Shown here: positions 1 to 6,508 of the stretch, in pieces
Layout of the letters: every line of letters starts with the position of its first letter
How positions within the stretch are numbered: the first letter of the stretch is position 1
Translations under genes and position numbers: made by a program
Notes under the pieces: model-generated
What the model was told of the DNA's origin: nothing
What the model saw: only the letters and a program-made list of their open reading frames with translations
Databases searched by the model: none
Assembly (NCBI GenBank): GCA_005883085.1
Contig: VBAY01000148.1
Span: forward strand, 1-10,238
DNA: 10,238 nucleotides
From: Candidatus Bathyarchaeota archaeon
GTDB taxonomy: Archaea; Thermoproteota; Bathyarchaeia; 40CM-2-53-6
Direction of reading: 5' to 3'

Positions 1-1402
1 TGATGTTAAGCTCACTTGTTCTGTCGAAGCCATACAGGAACCGGCGAGCCTCGCGTTCCCTCTCTGATTTGTAAGCGTGGTTGAGCGAGTCGCCGAACGA
101 GCCGCTGGCTAGGAGCCACCTTGCCATATCATAATCTCCGGAGATTAGAGCGCTGGAGATCATGTGTGCAAAGTCAGGCTCGTATGGAATTTCGCTCATC
201 AAGAGCCCCTTCCAGGTAGTCTTACGGTGCCGGTCGATAGCTCCAATCTCGACGAGCCAGTTCTCTGCAAAGGCGACCTCGCGATGGTCTACCTTCGACA
301 TGAACTCTAGCTCGGAGAGTTTCAGGCCATACTTTGACATGAGGAGCACCAGGTCGAACGGGGTCTCGGTTTCGAGAGCTTTGCGCACAGGTATCGGATT
401 GATCTTCTGCGGAAGAGGCGCATCACTAAGGATGACGGCTCGGCCTGGCTTGAAGCGTCCGATTCTGCCTATCATCTGTAATAGAGAGTTGTTGTCTATA
501 CTCGTGTAGTGTAGCGTCTTTTGACCTAGCTTGTCCTTGCTGTCAATCACGTCATCAAAGATCAACACGTTGTCCACGTAGATGTTCACGGAAGAAGCAA
601 TCACGTTTGTTGCAAAGATTCTCAGATTCTTGTCGAGCTCAGCTCGGCGCTGGATCCTGTTGACTTCCGAGCCTTCAAGGCCTCCATGAATATAGACGCC
701 CCGATAGCTGCTGGCGTACTTTTCGACTAGCCGCCTTGTGGGGAGAAAGACTAGCCAGGACTCGTCGCGGGGCTGCGAGTAGAGATAGCGGTCTAGAGTT
801 TTGAGCATTCCATTTAGGTCGACTGCAAGCTCCACGTCGAGCGAGACGTGGTATCTGCGACCGCTCATTCGGTAGAGATTCGAGATGCCTAGGAAGGATA
901 GGAACTCCTTCGGGTCGATTGTGGCGCTCATGACCCGGAACAGGTTCCTTGCGCTGGCTTCCTGCTTCCTTGCGAGTGACATGCAGAGTTCTAGCTGGGA
1001 TGTCATCTGGTGGCTTTCGTCAAAGTAAATTGAAGAATCATAGATTGCGTTCTCAGCCAGCATTCTCAGCAATACCCCGTCCGTGACTATCTTGATCTTG
1101 CCGCTGACATTGATCTGAGTGTCCTTCGTAATGACAGCCAGCTCCTCTCCCAGTTCTGGATGAAGCGCCTGGAGCGAATAGAAGAGAGCGTTGCAGGCGG
1201 CCCTCGAGGGCTCACGGATGACAATCTGCCTCTTCCCCTTCCACAATTCGTATTCGTGAATCGGGGTTACGGTGCTCTTCCCCGTTCCGACATCACCGAT
1301 GATTATGAAATGTTCCGAGAAGTCTATGGAGTCGAGGATTGAGAAGATTGGGAGTCCTGGTTCTGGCCGTTTGTCGGTCGTTTTCTCCGCTTGGCCCTCC
1401 AA
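1..1402 (-). CDS. DEAH/RHA-type superfamily 2 helicase, C-terminus cut by window edge
   Basis: Reading the minus strand gives an open frame that leaves the window at base 1. Motifs occur in family order: Walker A GDVGTGKS (about 1297-1274), motif Ia REPSRAAC, motif Ib TDGVLLRML, Walker B DESH (1021-1010), motif III SAT (928-920), motif IV VFLPTRR, motif V ATNV, and motif VI QMIGRIGR (478-455). The TDGVLLR and QxxGRxGR patterns are those of DEAH/RHA helicases (HrpA, Prp22), which unwind RNA or DNA using NTP. Walker B is DESH rather than DEAH. No in-frame ATG lies before Walker A. I chose TTG at 1402 because GGAG sits six bases upstream and a TATA-like box lies at 1483-1489; the frame stays open to 1570, and TTG at 1465 is an alternative. 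About 150 residues follow motif VI before the edge. Family call is firm; the cellular substrate is unknown. Confidence 0.88.
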   Translation of the reverse strand, partial: MEGQAEKTTDKRPEPGLPIFSILDSIDFSEHFIIIGDVGTGKSTVTPIHEYELWKGKRQIVIREPSRAACNALFYSLQALHPELGEELAVITKDTQINVSGKIKIVTDGVLLRMLAENAIYDSSIYFDESHQMTSQLELCMSLARKQEASARNLFRVMSATIDPKEFLSFLGISNLYRMSGRRYHVSLDVELAVDLNGMLKTLDRYLYSQPRDESWLVFLPTRRLVEKYASSYRGVYIHGGLEGSEVNRIQRRAELDKNLRIFATNVIASSVNIYVDNVLIFDDVIDSKDKLGQKTLHYTSIDNNSLLQMIGRIGRFKPGRAVILSDAPLPQKINPIPVRKALETETPFDLVLLMSKYGLKLSELEFMSKVDHREVAFAENWLVEIGAIDRHRKTTWKGLLMSEIPYEPDFAHMISSALISGDYDMARWLLASGSFGDSLNHAYKSEREREARRFLYGFDRTSELNI

Positions 1403-1482
1403 TCCATTCTCCGGGACGGCTGGAGAATCGTGACCATAATCAACACTTGGTTCGTTGCCGGCCAAAGGATACTCGCCCTCCA

Positions 1483-1489
1483 GAATATA
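1483..1489 (-). promoter_or_regulatory. TATA-like box for the helicase gene
   Basis: The minus strand reads TATATTC here. Transcription starting about 27 bases downstream would begin near 1460, downstream of TTG 1465 and upstream of TTG 1402. It therefore favours the shorter start. Single-site evidence only. Confidence 0.35.
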
Positions 1490-1668
1490 GTTTCCTAAGG
1501 GCGGAAGTAAATCAGCGCCGATGGGGAATCTGTTAAGATTGCGGTGGCGAGTCAGGAGTGCGTTCGAGAATTACTTGGACGAGCTTGTTTCTTGTTTTTG
1601 TTCCTTTCAGAATGGAGATTCTCGATTTTTTTTCGAGAGACGGTTTAAGGCCTCCGGATTTTACTTGG

Positions 1669-1675
1669 AAAAAAA
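1669..1675 (-). terminator. T-run terminator after the beta-propeller gene
   Basis: Seven consecutive T on the minus strand, preceded by a pyrimidine-rich tract, lie about 21 bases beyond the stop codon of the 1697-3493 gene. Archaeal RNA polymerase terminates at such U-tracts without needing a hairpin. A further T8 run on the plus strand at 1626-1633 sits inside a small inverted repeat (TCTCGA...TCGAGA, 1620-1638). Confidence 0.5.
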
Positions 1676-1696
1676 GAGGGAGGAAATTGGGGAAAG

Positions 1697-3493
1697 CTAG
1701 GTGGTGCTGAATGATATTTCTCCGACTTGTGTCGACCAGCCCTGGAAGAGGCTTACCGTGCGGTACTCGCCAGAGACCCAGAAGGTGTTAGGGGTCGCCG
1801 GGTCTGTAGCCGCCCAGAAGTAGTCTCCCCAGCGGCCGCTGAGGTCTGCCGCCGTACCAGCAACGATTACTGCCGCCTGTGAGACAGTGTTGGGTGCCAT
1901 AGTGCTGAGCTGTCCTACGACTTCGAGGTCCGGAAACTTAGTCGAGCTTGAGGATCCGTAGAGTACGACTAGATTATTCTGCGTGTCGGTGCTGAGCGCG
2001 GGATAGAACACGGACGTTCCCGGCAGTGTGAGATCCATGTCTTGAAGAGTCATGTAGGGTGCTATTGTGCTGATCTGGTCAAGGCGAGCACAGGAGGGTT
2101 GCGAGCAGCCTGATGAGGACGGGCCGTCGTTGAATGCTGTCCATAGCAGATTGCTCCTCCAGACTACACCTGTGATTCGACCTGAGCCTCGCGTGTCAAG
2201 GCTCGCCGGGTTCCCTGGCTGATCGGATCTTTGTGCAAAGGCTATCCGATGAATGGGAACCGTTGTGGTCATGACAGAGGTTGGAGAGGGAGGGGTGCCA
2301 TGAATCGTATAGACATTTATTCCGCCTGGATCGGCGGGGATAGGAGCGGTAGGGCAGACGTTGAAGAGAATCCCGGGAGGTACTTCCGTGAGACAGTTCT
2401 CCGCCATGTAGGCGGTAGGAGTTGTGTCCCCAGTGAGAGTGGGTGTCGCGCTCAGGTGCTGCGCCGGCCGAATCGCGAAGTTGTTGTTGGGTATGGCGTT
2501 GGTCTTGGCGTCAATATTGCGCCCCTGGGGACATGAAGTTGGGGCTGTGCAGCCTGAGAGCATCTCAGCCTTGTTCAAAATCCAGTACTGCGATCCGAGA
2601 AAGGCGTTCGTTGTGATGTCGAAGTCGTTTGCGGTTATGAGGAACTTGTCGCTACTATAGCCGATGTAAGGCTGGTCTGGAAGTGTATTAGATGAGCTAG
2701 GAGAGCAATTTGAGTATGGTGTGGCAGCATTGCAGTTAGCTATGACACGGTAGATGAACCATGCTCCAGTGGGGTCGTTCGTGGCCGTTACTGCGAAGTT
2801 TACTCGATTCACATCGAACGTGTCGAGGATCGATGCGTAGAACCTATCTGCTCCCGCGTCGTAGAGAACCTCAGGGTCGCTCATTCCGATTCCTAGAGGA
2901 CCTCCTCTCACGGGCAGGAACCAGAAGTCGGAGAGCGAGAAGGTTGTAACTTTTACACCGTTGTTCTTCCAGATCGTACCTGCGAGGTTCACCATCTGCA
3001 CGACGAACTTGGAGCTTGCTGCCAGGCCCATGTCTGGAGGTGAGCATCGGCAGGGGTTGGGATTGGTTCCAGGTGTCCCTGCGAAGCTTTTCACTATGTG
3101 TATGAATGACTGGGAGCCTGGCGTAACGACCGCAAACGACGGATCGGCGGCCCCTGATTGTGCTTGGGTGGCCAGAGACAAGTCTGGCAGGCCTAACGGA
3201 GTGTCGATGCCTTCAGTTGAAGCGGGAAGAGTGGCGACGTTGACCTGGCCGACAAACACTGCAGAATAGTCGGTTACGAGCTGTTCCGTGGACGTGGCGC
3301 TGCTTGTGACCGCGAATACGGGAACGATACTGTGCGACAAGACAGCTGGAAGAGTGAGGAGAGCAATCGTCAGAACAGCGAGAATAATCTTAGTGAGTCT
3401 GTGATGGTTGAGAAGGCTTTTGACAGTTGACAATTTTTCCGCAATAGATGCACCCAGTACGATTAAATAATGACTGTGTACAAGTGAACACAT
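1697..3493 (-). CDS. Secreted beta-propeller-like protein
   Basis: This 598-residue frame has a hydrophobic signal or anchor at residues 35-61 (TKIILAVLTIALLTLPAVLS), so the product acts outside the membrane. Signature segments recur in a broad bacterial and archaeal family of secreted propeller-like proteins: PPDMGLAAS (152-160), DPEVLYDAGADRFYAS (206-221), DPTGAWF (240-246), DQPYIGY (273-279) and a terminal RWGDYFWAATDP (554-565) followed by FWVSGEY. Cysteines come in close pairs (148/150, 253/263, 315/321, 367/380, 463/468), suggesting disulfides. The first 20 residues are atypical for a signal peptide, and an archaeal TATA-like box lies inside them. The true start may be TTG at 3433, giving a classical basic n-region. 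Gene stands alone between short intergenic stretches. No ligand or enzyme activity can be read from it. Confidence 0.8.
   Translation of the reverse strand: MCSLVHSHYLIVLGASIAEKLSTVKSLLNHHRLTKIILAVLTIALLTLPAVLSHSIVPVFAVTSSATSTEQLVTDYSAVFVGQVNVATLPASTEGIDTPLGLPDLSLATQAQSGAADPSFAVVTPGSQSFIHIVKSFAGTPGTNPNPCRCSPPDMGLAASSKFVVQMVNLAGTIWKNNGVKVTTFSLSDFWFLPVRGGPLGIGMSDPEVLYDAGADRFYASILDTFDVNRVNFAVTATNDPTGAWFIYRVIANCNAATPYSNCSPSSSNTLPDQPYIGYSSDKFLITANDFDITTNAFLGSQYWILNKAEMLSGCTAPTSCPQGRNIDAKTNAIPNNNFAIRPAQHLSATPTLTGDTTPTAYMAENCLTEVPPGILFNVCPTAPIPADPGGINVYTIHGTPPSPTSVMTTTVPIHRIAFAQRSDQPGNPASLDTRGSGRITGVVWRSNLLWTAFNDGPSSSGCSQPSCARLDQISTIAPYMTLQDMDLTLPGTSVFYPALSTDTQNNLVVLYGSSSSTKFPDLEVVGQLSTMAPNTVSQAAVIVAGTAADLSGRWGDYFWAATDPATPNTFWVSGEYRTVSLFQGWSTQVGEISFSTT
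3462..3470 (-). promoter_or_regulatory. TATA box inside the listed start of the beta-propeller gene
   Basis: The minus strand reads TTATTTAAT, a good archaeal TATA match. A start site about 26 bases downstream falls near 3440, only a few bases before TTG 3433-3431. That would give a near-leaderless mRNA whose protein begins just before the signal peptide. It conflicts with translation from ATG 3493. Confidence 0.5.
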
Positions 3494-3700
3494 CTGAAGC
3501 TATCCTTAGATATACCTGAATCTGAGAATGTCGAGTCCCGAAAATCTTAGTCGCAAGTGAGGTTAAGTTCTCGTCGTAAGAAGAATGATTGGTTCGCGCT
3601 ACACATTCCGATTAATCCTTGAGGCCTCTTCATTAGGGATTCGGTATAATACCAGCCCAGAAGGGAGGACGTGAGTCTTGGTTCATTCCTCCAGCCAATC

Positions 3701-4444
3701 CTATTGATACGACTTGAGCTCACGAAGTTGCGGTTCAAGCCTCCCAGCAAGCACGGAAACATCCTGGGAATTCTGCAGAAGCGCACCAACGCATCTGCCG
3801 AGTGCCTCTATCAGCCGAGTTTTTTCAAGTGAACCCACGAGAGCTCCGATGACAGACTCTAAGGTCTCCGGAGGCAAATCATCGAACCCTCTACCGTAAC
3901 TTGTCTTTAGACCCTTATGAAGACACGCAAGCGAGAGCACCTGGTCTCGAGCCGCACTGATACAGTACTCAGCCTCCCACATCCTCCCCCTAGCAATGCA
4001 GGCGTGGGCGTGAAGCAAATAAACCACGGAAAGTCCGAAGGTCTGTTCGGCCGAGGTCTGCTTGGCAGGGTCCCTTTCGAGAGCGTTCCCGAAGAGCAAA
4101 TCGTACCTGAGACCCTTGCCAAGAAATTTGTTCCCGGGAGTGAAAGACAAATCGACCTGAAGATTGTTCGGCAAAAGGAAGACTCTGTAGATCGTCGACA
4201 GATGTGGGAGGTCAAATAGGTGAACTGCTTGGAACTCGTTCACAAGACGAGCCGTCCAATCAGCGAGAACATCATCTATTGCCGCGCCGTCAGCCAGCCC
4301 AAAAGTGAGGTCCAAGTCGGACCATCTGTCGCCACCGCCGCCTGCTGTAGACCCTACCAGAGCACCCCCGACTAGTCGAGGGTCTGCACGGCTCATTTGC
4401 ACTATGCGATTGCGAACGAGATCGCGCTCCTCAACCGTGAACAT
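3701..4444 (-). CDS. Nucleotidyltransferase (Pol-beta superfamily), aminoglycoside-resistance-like
   Basis: The 247-residue protein begins its catalytic domain with the nucleotidyltransferase signature: GS at 31-32, a glycine-rich turn, then SDLDL with the metal-binding Asp43 and Asp45; the third acidic residue is Asp98 in QVDLSF. Such enzymes transfer a nucleotide monophosphate from NTP to a hydroxyl of a small molecule or protein. The helical C-terminal half carries RGRMWEAEYCISAARDQ (about 152-168), which I recognise from stand-alone nucleotidyltransferases annotated in actinobacteria and archaea near the kanamycin/lincosamide group. Substrate is not deducible, and antibiotic inactivation is only one possibility. 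ATG 4444 is preferred because a TATA-like box lies about 30 bases upstream, implying a leaderless transcript. It has no antitoxin-like partner adjacent, arguing against a MNT/HEPN toxin pair. Confidence 0.85.
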   Translation of the reverse strand: MFTVEERDLVRNRIVQMSRADPRLVGGALVGSTAGGGGDRWSDLDLTFGLADGAAIDDVLADWTARLVNEFQAVHLFDLPHLSTIYRVFLLPNNLQVDLSFTPGNKFLGKGLRYDLLFGNALERDPAKQTSAEQTFGLSVVYLLHAHACIARGRMWEAEYCISAARDQVLSLACLHKGLKTSYGRGFDDLPPETLESVIGALVGSLEKTRLIEALGRCVGALLQNSQDVSVLAGRLEPQLRELKSYQ

Positions 4445-4470
4445 GAGATATCCCGCTCCTTACAGTTTCG

Positions 4471-4477
4471 TATATCT
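4471..4477 (-). promoter_or_regulatory. TATA box of the nucleotidyltransferase gene
   Basis: The minus strand reads AGATATA in the stretch GCAAGATATACG. Its centre is 30 bases from the ATG, the spacing expected for a leaderless archaeal mRNA. No Shine-Dalgarno site is present. Confidence 0.5.
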
Positions 4478-4570
4478 TGCGCGGCGTACTCAGTCAGACT
4501 CAGACCGAGGGGGTCAAGAAAACGTGGGAAGAAAAGCGTCAATACCATTGATCCAGGCCCTAGGAGAAGC

Positions 4571-5113
4571 TTATTCGGTCTTTGACGCGGGATTTCTTCG
4601 CCCGATATTCACCATGATGAATACTGCTCCTCCATACTCTGCTTCGTCCAATACCTTCAGCTGCCGCGGCAGAAACCTGTAGAACCTGTAAGACATCAAC
4701 TGTTCTGCCAGTTTTTTCTCGCCTTTTTTCGTACTGGACATCCACTTCGCATAGGATGGAAACCGCTTCGCGTATACTTGTCTCGCTCTCCGGGCCAGTT
4801 GTCCTTCTGTTTGAGAACATGTACCGAATAGTTGTAGTCCACGGCCAGGAGCGTCCCAAGGCTGGCTGGTCCGGAAGATCGTCATCGCCATAGACGGATT
4901 CCTCAACAAGTTCCTGCAGTGACGAGACTTAATGTCCGACAGGAAGAATATTTCCAGACCATCAAGTCCTCTGTAACAGAAATACGCCGTGTTGATATGT
5001 GGCCGGTTCCGTGGGTCCAGTGTAGCCATCGAGCAGAGTTCACTGTCCCGCAAAATACGAGTGATGCTCTTCCGCAGTCGCCGATCAGAAAGGTTCCTGG
5101 CAACCGATTTCAA
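4571..5113 (-). CDS. YhbP/UPF0306-like pyridoxamine-oxidase-fold protein
   Basis: The 180-residue product has the layout of FMN- or F420-type split beta-barrel proteins of the UPF0306 (YhbP) branch. ELCSMATLD (25-33) and PHINTAYFCY (38-47) form the first strands, FFLSD (56-60) with KSRHCRNLLRNPSMAMTI (62-79) forms the cofactor-phosphate loop and following strand, and RGLQLFGTC (91-99) is a second barrel strand. The family is presumed to bind a flavin, but the reaction is unknown. The start is TTG at 5113; an in-frame TGA lies two codons upstream, and the next in-frame ATG (residue 29) would remove the first strand. There is no Shine-Dalgarno site at the TTG. A well-initiated short ORF ends in the same frame just upstream, so translation may be coupled, or the original N-terminus has been damaged. 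Confidence 0.75.
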   Translation of the reverse strand: MKSVARNLSDRRLRKSITRILRDSELCSMATLDPRNRPHINTAYFCYRGLDGLEIFFLSDIKSRHCRNLLRNPSMAMTIFRTSQPWDAPGRGLQLFGTCSQTEGQLARRARQVYAKRFPSYAKWMSSTKKGEKKLAEQLMSYRFYRFLPRQLKVLDEAEYGGAVFIMVNIGRRNPASKTE

Positions 5114-5131
5114 GAGTCAATCAGGCTCTGC

Positions 5132-5203
5132 TTACTTTGTTGGTTTGAATACAAAAGAGATTGGGTGCTCTTTCAATCTGGAAAGTTTCATTTGCGTGAA
5201 CAC
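5132..5203 (-). CDS. 23-codon leader-type ORF ahead of the YhbP-like gene
   Basis: GTG at 5203 is preceded by AAGGAGG with a five-base spacer, the clearest ribosome binding site on this side of the window. The frame encodes VFTQMKLSRLKEHPISFVFK and three more residues, then TAA. It lies in the same reading frame as the downstream YhbP-like gene, separated from its TTG by TAA, four codons, TGA and one codon. It could be a leader peptide that delivers ribosomes to a start lacking its own site, or the remnant of a longer N-terminus broken by stops. The peptide is basic and has no recognisable domain. Confidence 0.4.
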   Translation of the reverse strand: MFTQMKLSRLKEHPISFVFKPTK

Positions 5204-5208
5204 TTTAT

Positions 5209-5215
5209 CCTCCTT
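5209..5215 (-). promoter_or_regulatory. Shine-Dalgarno site of the 23-codon ORF
   Basis: Minus-strand AAGGAGG, five bases before GTG 5203. It decides that start and shows that ribosomes are meant to load upstream of, not at, the YhbP-like TTG. Confidence 0.6.
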
Positions 5216-5233
5216 GATTGACTCTTCTCTCTT

Positions 5234-5401
5234 TCAGTTATCATTTCTACCAGAGAATCGGGCTTCGACTAAGAGGGCTAAGGTGTCCTCAGTACGTACA
5301 ATGAATACTGGCGATCGCGAATTAGTGGGAGTGTAATGGATCGCCATATTTTTCACTTTCAAGCCGTCATTAGCCTCGACACTGTTAGCGAAACAGTACA
5401 T
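5234..5401 (-). CDS. Possible 55-residue hypothetical protein
   Basis: An ATG at 5401 opens a frame ending in TGA at 5234-5236, 30 bases before the GTG of the 23-codon ORF, on the same strand. The sequence starts MYCFANSVEANDGLKVKN and contains SPVFIVRTEDTLALLVEA, alternating hydrophobic stretches like beta strands. First codon positions are rich in purines and poor in C, as in real genes here, and the frame remains open upstream to 5503 (34 more codons, including GKTIGNSGIVKGKIPLPYA) without any ATG, GTG or TTG. It may be a whole small gene, or the tail of a longer gene that lost its start. No family recognised. Confidence 0.35.
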   Translation of the reverse strand: MYCFANSVEANDGLKVKNMAIHYTPTNSRSPVFIVRTEDTLALLVEARFSGRNDN

Positions 5402-5633
5402 TTGCCGACGCTGCGGGATGGCGTATGGCAGAGGGATCTTGCCCTTTACTATCCCTGAGTTCCCGATCGTTTTTCCAAGTCTGGAATTCGAATGGGAATT
5501 CGACTAGTCAAACACGACCTGCCCCTTGCTTGGGTTCCGGCTTCCTACGTCACCGCGACATGTCTTGACACCCTCTCACTTCTATTCTGGACTATCAGAA
5601 TCCATGTACCTAGACGCTGATGATGCTCGTATG

Positions 5634-6146
5634 TCAACATTGAACTCTGATTCGAAATTCGAGTGGAGTATTCTCAGCAACAGTGGAGACACACTTGGGG
5701 CTAAAGTGGACAAGCCCTCCAAGAGCGGTTTTGTTGTCAAAGCTCAACCATTCAATCTGAACCATATCCGTTGCTCCGTTGACATAGGACGTTTGATACT
5801 GGGTATGATTCCCGTTTCTTGTCAGGACGTAGACGCCGACGTTGTCGCAGTCAACCCTCAATCGAAATTCTGCCGTAGTATTCTCTATGATAAAAGAGAT
5901 GCAATCCTCGTCCCTAAGCTGGACAAAATTTCCGAGGGCCGTTTTATTGTCGAAGCTCAACGATTCTACTTGGTTCATCCCAGTCGTTGACCCGACGCTA
6001 TAGGATACTTGGAATTGGGTATGATTGCCGTTTCTGGTGAAAATGTAGACAGAATACGTGGGGTATTTCTGAGGGATGGTAGGACTGGAAACATGTGAAA
6101 ACACCAGCACCAGAGCAACGACGATGACCATGACGGTGATGAACAC
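5634..6146 (-). CDS. Membrane-anchored or secreted protein with two tandem 70-residue repeats
   Basis: The 170-residue product starts with a hydrophobic segment (residues 2-17, FITVMVIVVALVLVFS) acting as signal or anchor. The rest is a clean internal duplication: residues 32-100 and 104-170 share VY.(F/L)TRNGNHTQ, then (E)..LSFDNKTALG, then E(F)R(L/I)RV.C. Each copy carries two cysteines 18 residues apart (82/100 and 152/170), suggesting one disulfide per unit, and several N-glycosylation sequons (NHT, NKT, NTT). Start is GTG 6146; the frame stays open upstream to about 6200 and lacks ATG there, whereas an ATG at 6211 in another frame reads MTNLDPSSRRGHLRENIRKS, an attractive cytoplasmic n-region. 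A frameshift between the two is possible. No known family or function recognised. Confidence 0.7.
   Translation of the reverse strand: MFITVMVIVVALVLVFSHVSSPTIPQKYPTYSVYIFTRNGNHTQFQVSYSVGSTTGMNQVESLSFDNKTALGNFVQLRDEDCISFIIENTTAEFRLRVDCDNVGVYVLTRNGNHTQYQTSYVNGATDMVQIEWLSFDNKTALGGLVHFSPKCVSTVAENTPLEFRIRVQC
5637..5837 (-). repeat. Second copy of the internal protein repeat
   Basis: Encodes residues 104-170 of the duplicated protein. It aligns with the first copy over TRNGNHTQ, LSFDNKTALG and EFR(I)RV.C, and keeps both cysteines. It lacks about two residues relative to copy one. Confidence 0.75.
5847..6053 (-). repeat. First copy of the internal protein repeat
   Basis: Encodes residues 32-100 of the duplicated protein, immediately after the membrane segment and a short PTIPQKYPT linker. 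Similarity to copy two is visible in DNA as well as protein, so the duplication is fairly recent or under strong constraint. Confidence 0.75.
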
Positions 6147-6282
6147 TGTGACGATTTTCTGATATTCTCGCGAAGATGACCTCTCCGTGAGGATGGATCG
6201 AGATTAGTCATGATGGAGGATATATGATTTGATAGTTACCGTTGCTTTGCCTCTTCGCAAATCACGGTCTTGACCTGAAGGA

Positions 6283-6313
6283 ACTCGTATCCTGGATACC
6301 GATGGTAACGAGT
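6283..6313. repeat. Nested palindrome cluster
   Basis: ACTCGT at 6283-6288 is the inverse of ACGAGT at 6308-6313. Between them lie GTATCC-T-GGATAC (6287-6299) and TACC-GAT-GGTA (6297-6307), both perfect inverted repeats. All three fit within 31 bases and could form a cruciform, a branched RNA or overlapping dimer-protein sites. Confidence 0.55.
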
Positions 6314-6431
6314 CGTCTCAAGAAAAACAATCACGGCATAGAACACTGAACACGCAAGAGTCGCTCAAACTTATTGGTAAGCCGATGCTGAAAATCCACC
6401 GCGCACCGATGTTGGTTGAACGAGGGCACTC

Positions 6432-6455
6432 GGAAAGTCTGAGGGAAAGTCTCAG
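6432..6455. repeat. Tandem 12-base direct repeat
   Basis: GGAAAGTCTGAG is followed directly by GGAAAGTCTCAG, 11 of 12 bases identical. The one difference creates a CTGAG/CTCAG inverted repeat with a seven-base loop. It lies beyond the terminator of the 6509-7072 gene. Confidence 0.55.
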
Positions 6456-6470
6456 TTCAAAAAGGTTATG

Positions 6471-6489
6471 CCAAAAAAGGGGGTTTTTT
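6471..6489 (-). terminator. T-run terminator after the 6509-7072 secreted-protein gene
   Basis: The plus strand reads A6, G5, T6 without interruption at 6473-6489. On the minus strand a T6 run follows C5 about 30 bases past the gene's stop. The flanking A6 and T6 could pair around the G5 loop, making a symmetric element able to stop transcription in either direction. Confidence 0.5.
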
Positions 6490-6508
6490 CGGGTTGACGA
6501 GCCCTGTT

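Larger units (their letters stand above)
6147..6508. other. Intergenic stretch with palindromes and a terminator
   Basis: I find no convincing gene in this stretch. It holds an AT-rich box TATATG at 6221-6226 upstream of the duplicated-protein gene, a compact palindrome cluster (6283-6313), a tandem 12-base repeat (6432-6455) and a symmetric A6-G5-T6 element (6473-6489). A 45-codon plus-strand frame from 6385 runs through the last two elements and is probably chance. Confidence 0.6.

Noticed and set aside
3547..3789. Minus-strand 80-codon frame, including a 28-codon ATG frame at its end
   Set aside because: Most of it overlaps the nucleotidyltransferase gene in another frame; the remaining 28 codons have no ribosome site, and the nearby TATA-like box is too close to the ATG.
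3671..3832. Plus-strand GTG frame of 53 codons preceded by GGGAGG
   Set aside because: It is antisense to the conserved C-terminal half of the nucleotidyltransferase, the spacer is only two bases, and its sequence has no protein-like pattern.
3701..4444. Toxin-antitoxin reading of the nucleotidyltransferase (MNT/HEPN type)
   Set aside because: The protein is about twice the usual MNT length, has its own helical C-terminal domain, and has no HEPN partner gene beside it.
5480..5506. GGAATTC direct repeat (two copies about 13 bases apart) as a regulatory site
   Set aside because: It lies inside the open frame upstream of the 55-residue ORF, is imperfect as an inverted repeat, and has no promoter placed to use it.
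5526..5990. Plus-strand 154-codon frame
   Set aside because: It is the reverse strand of the duplicated-repeat gene; the duplication, membrane segment and paired cysteines only make sense on the minus strand.
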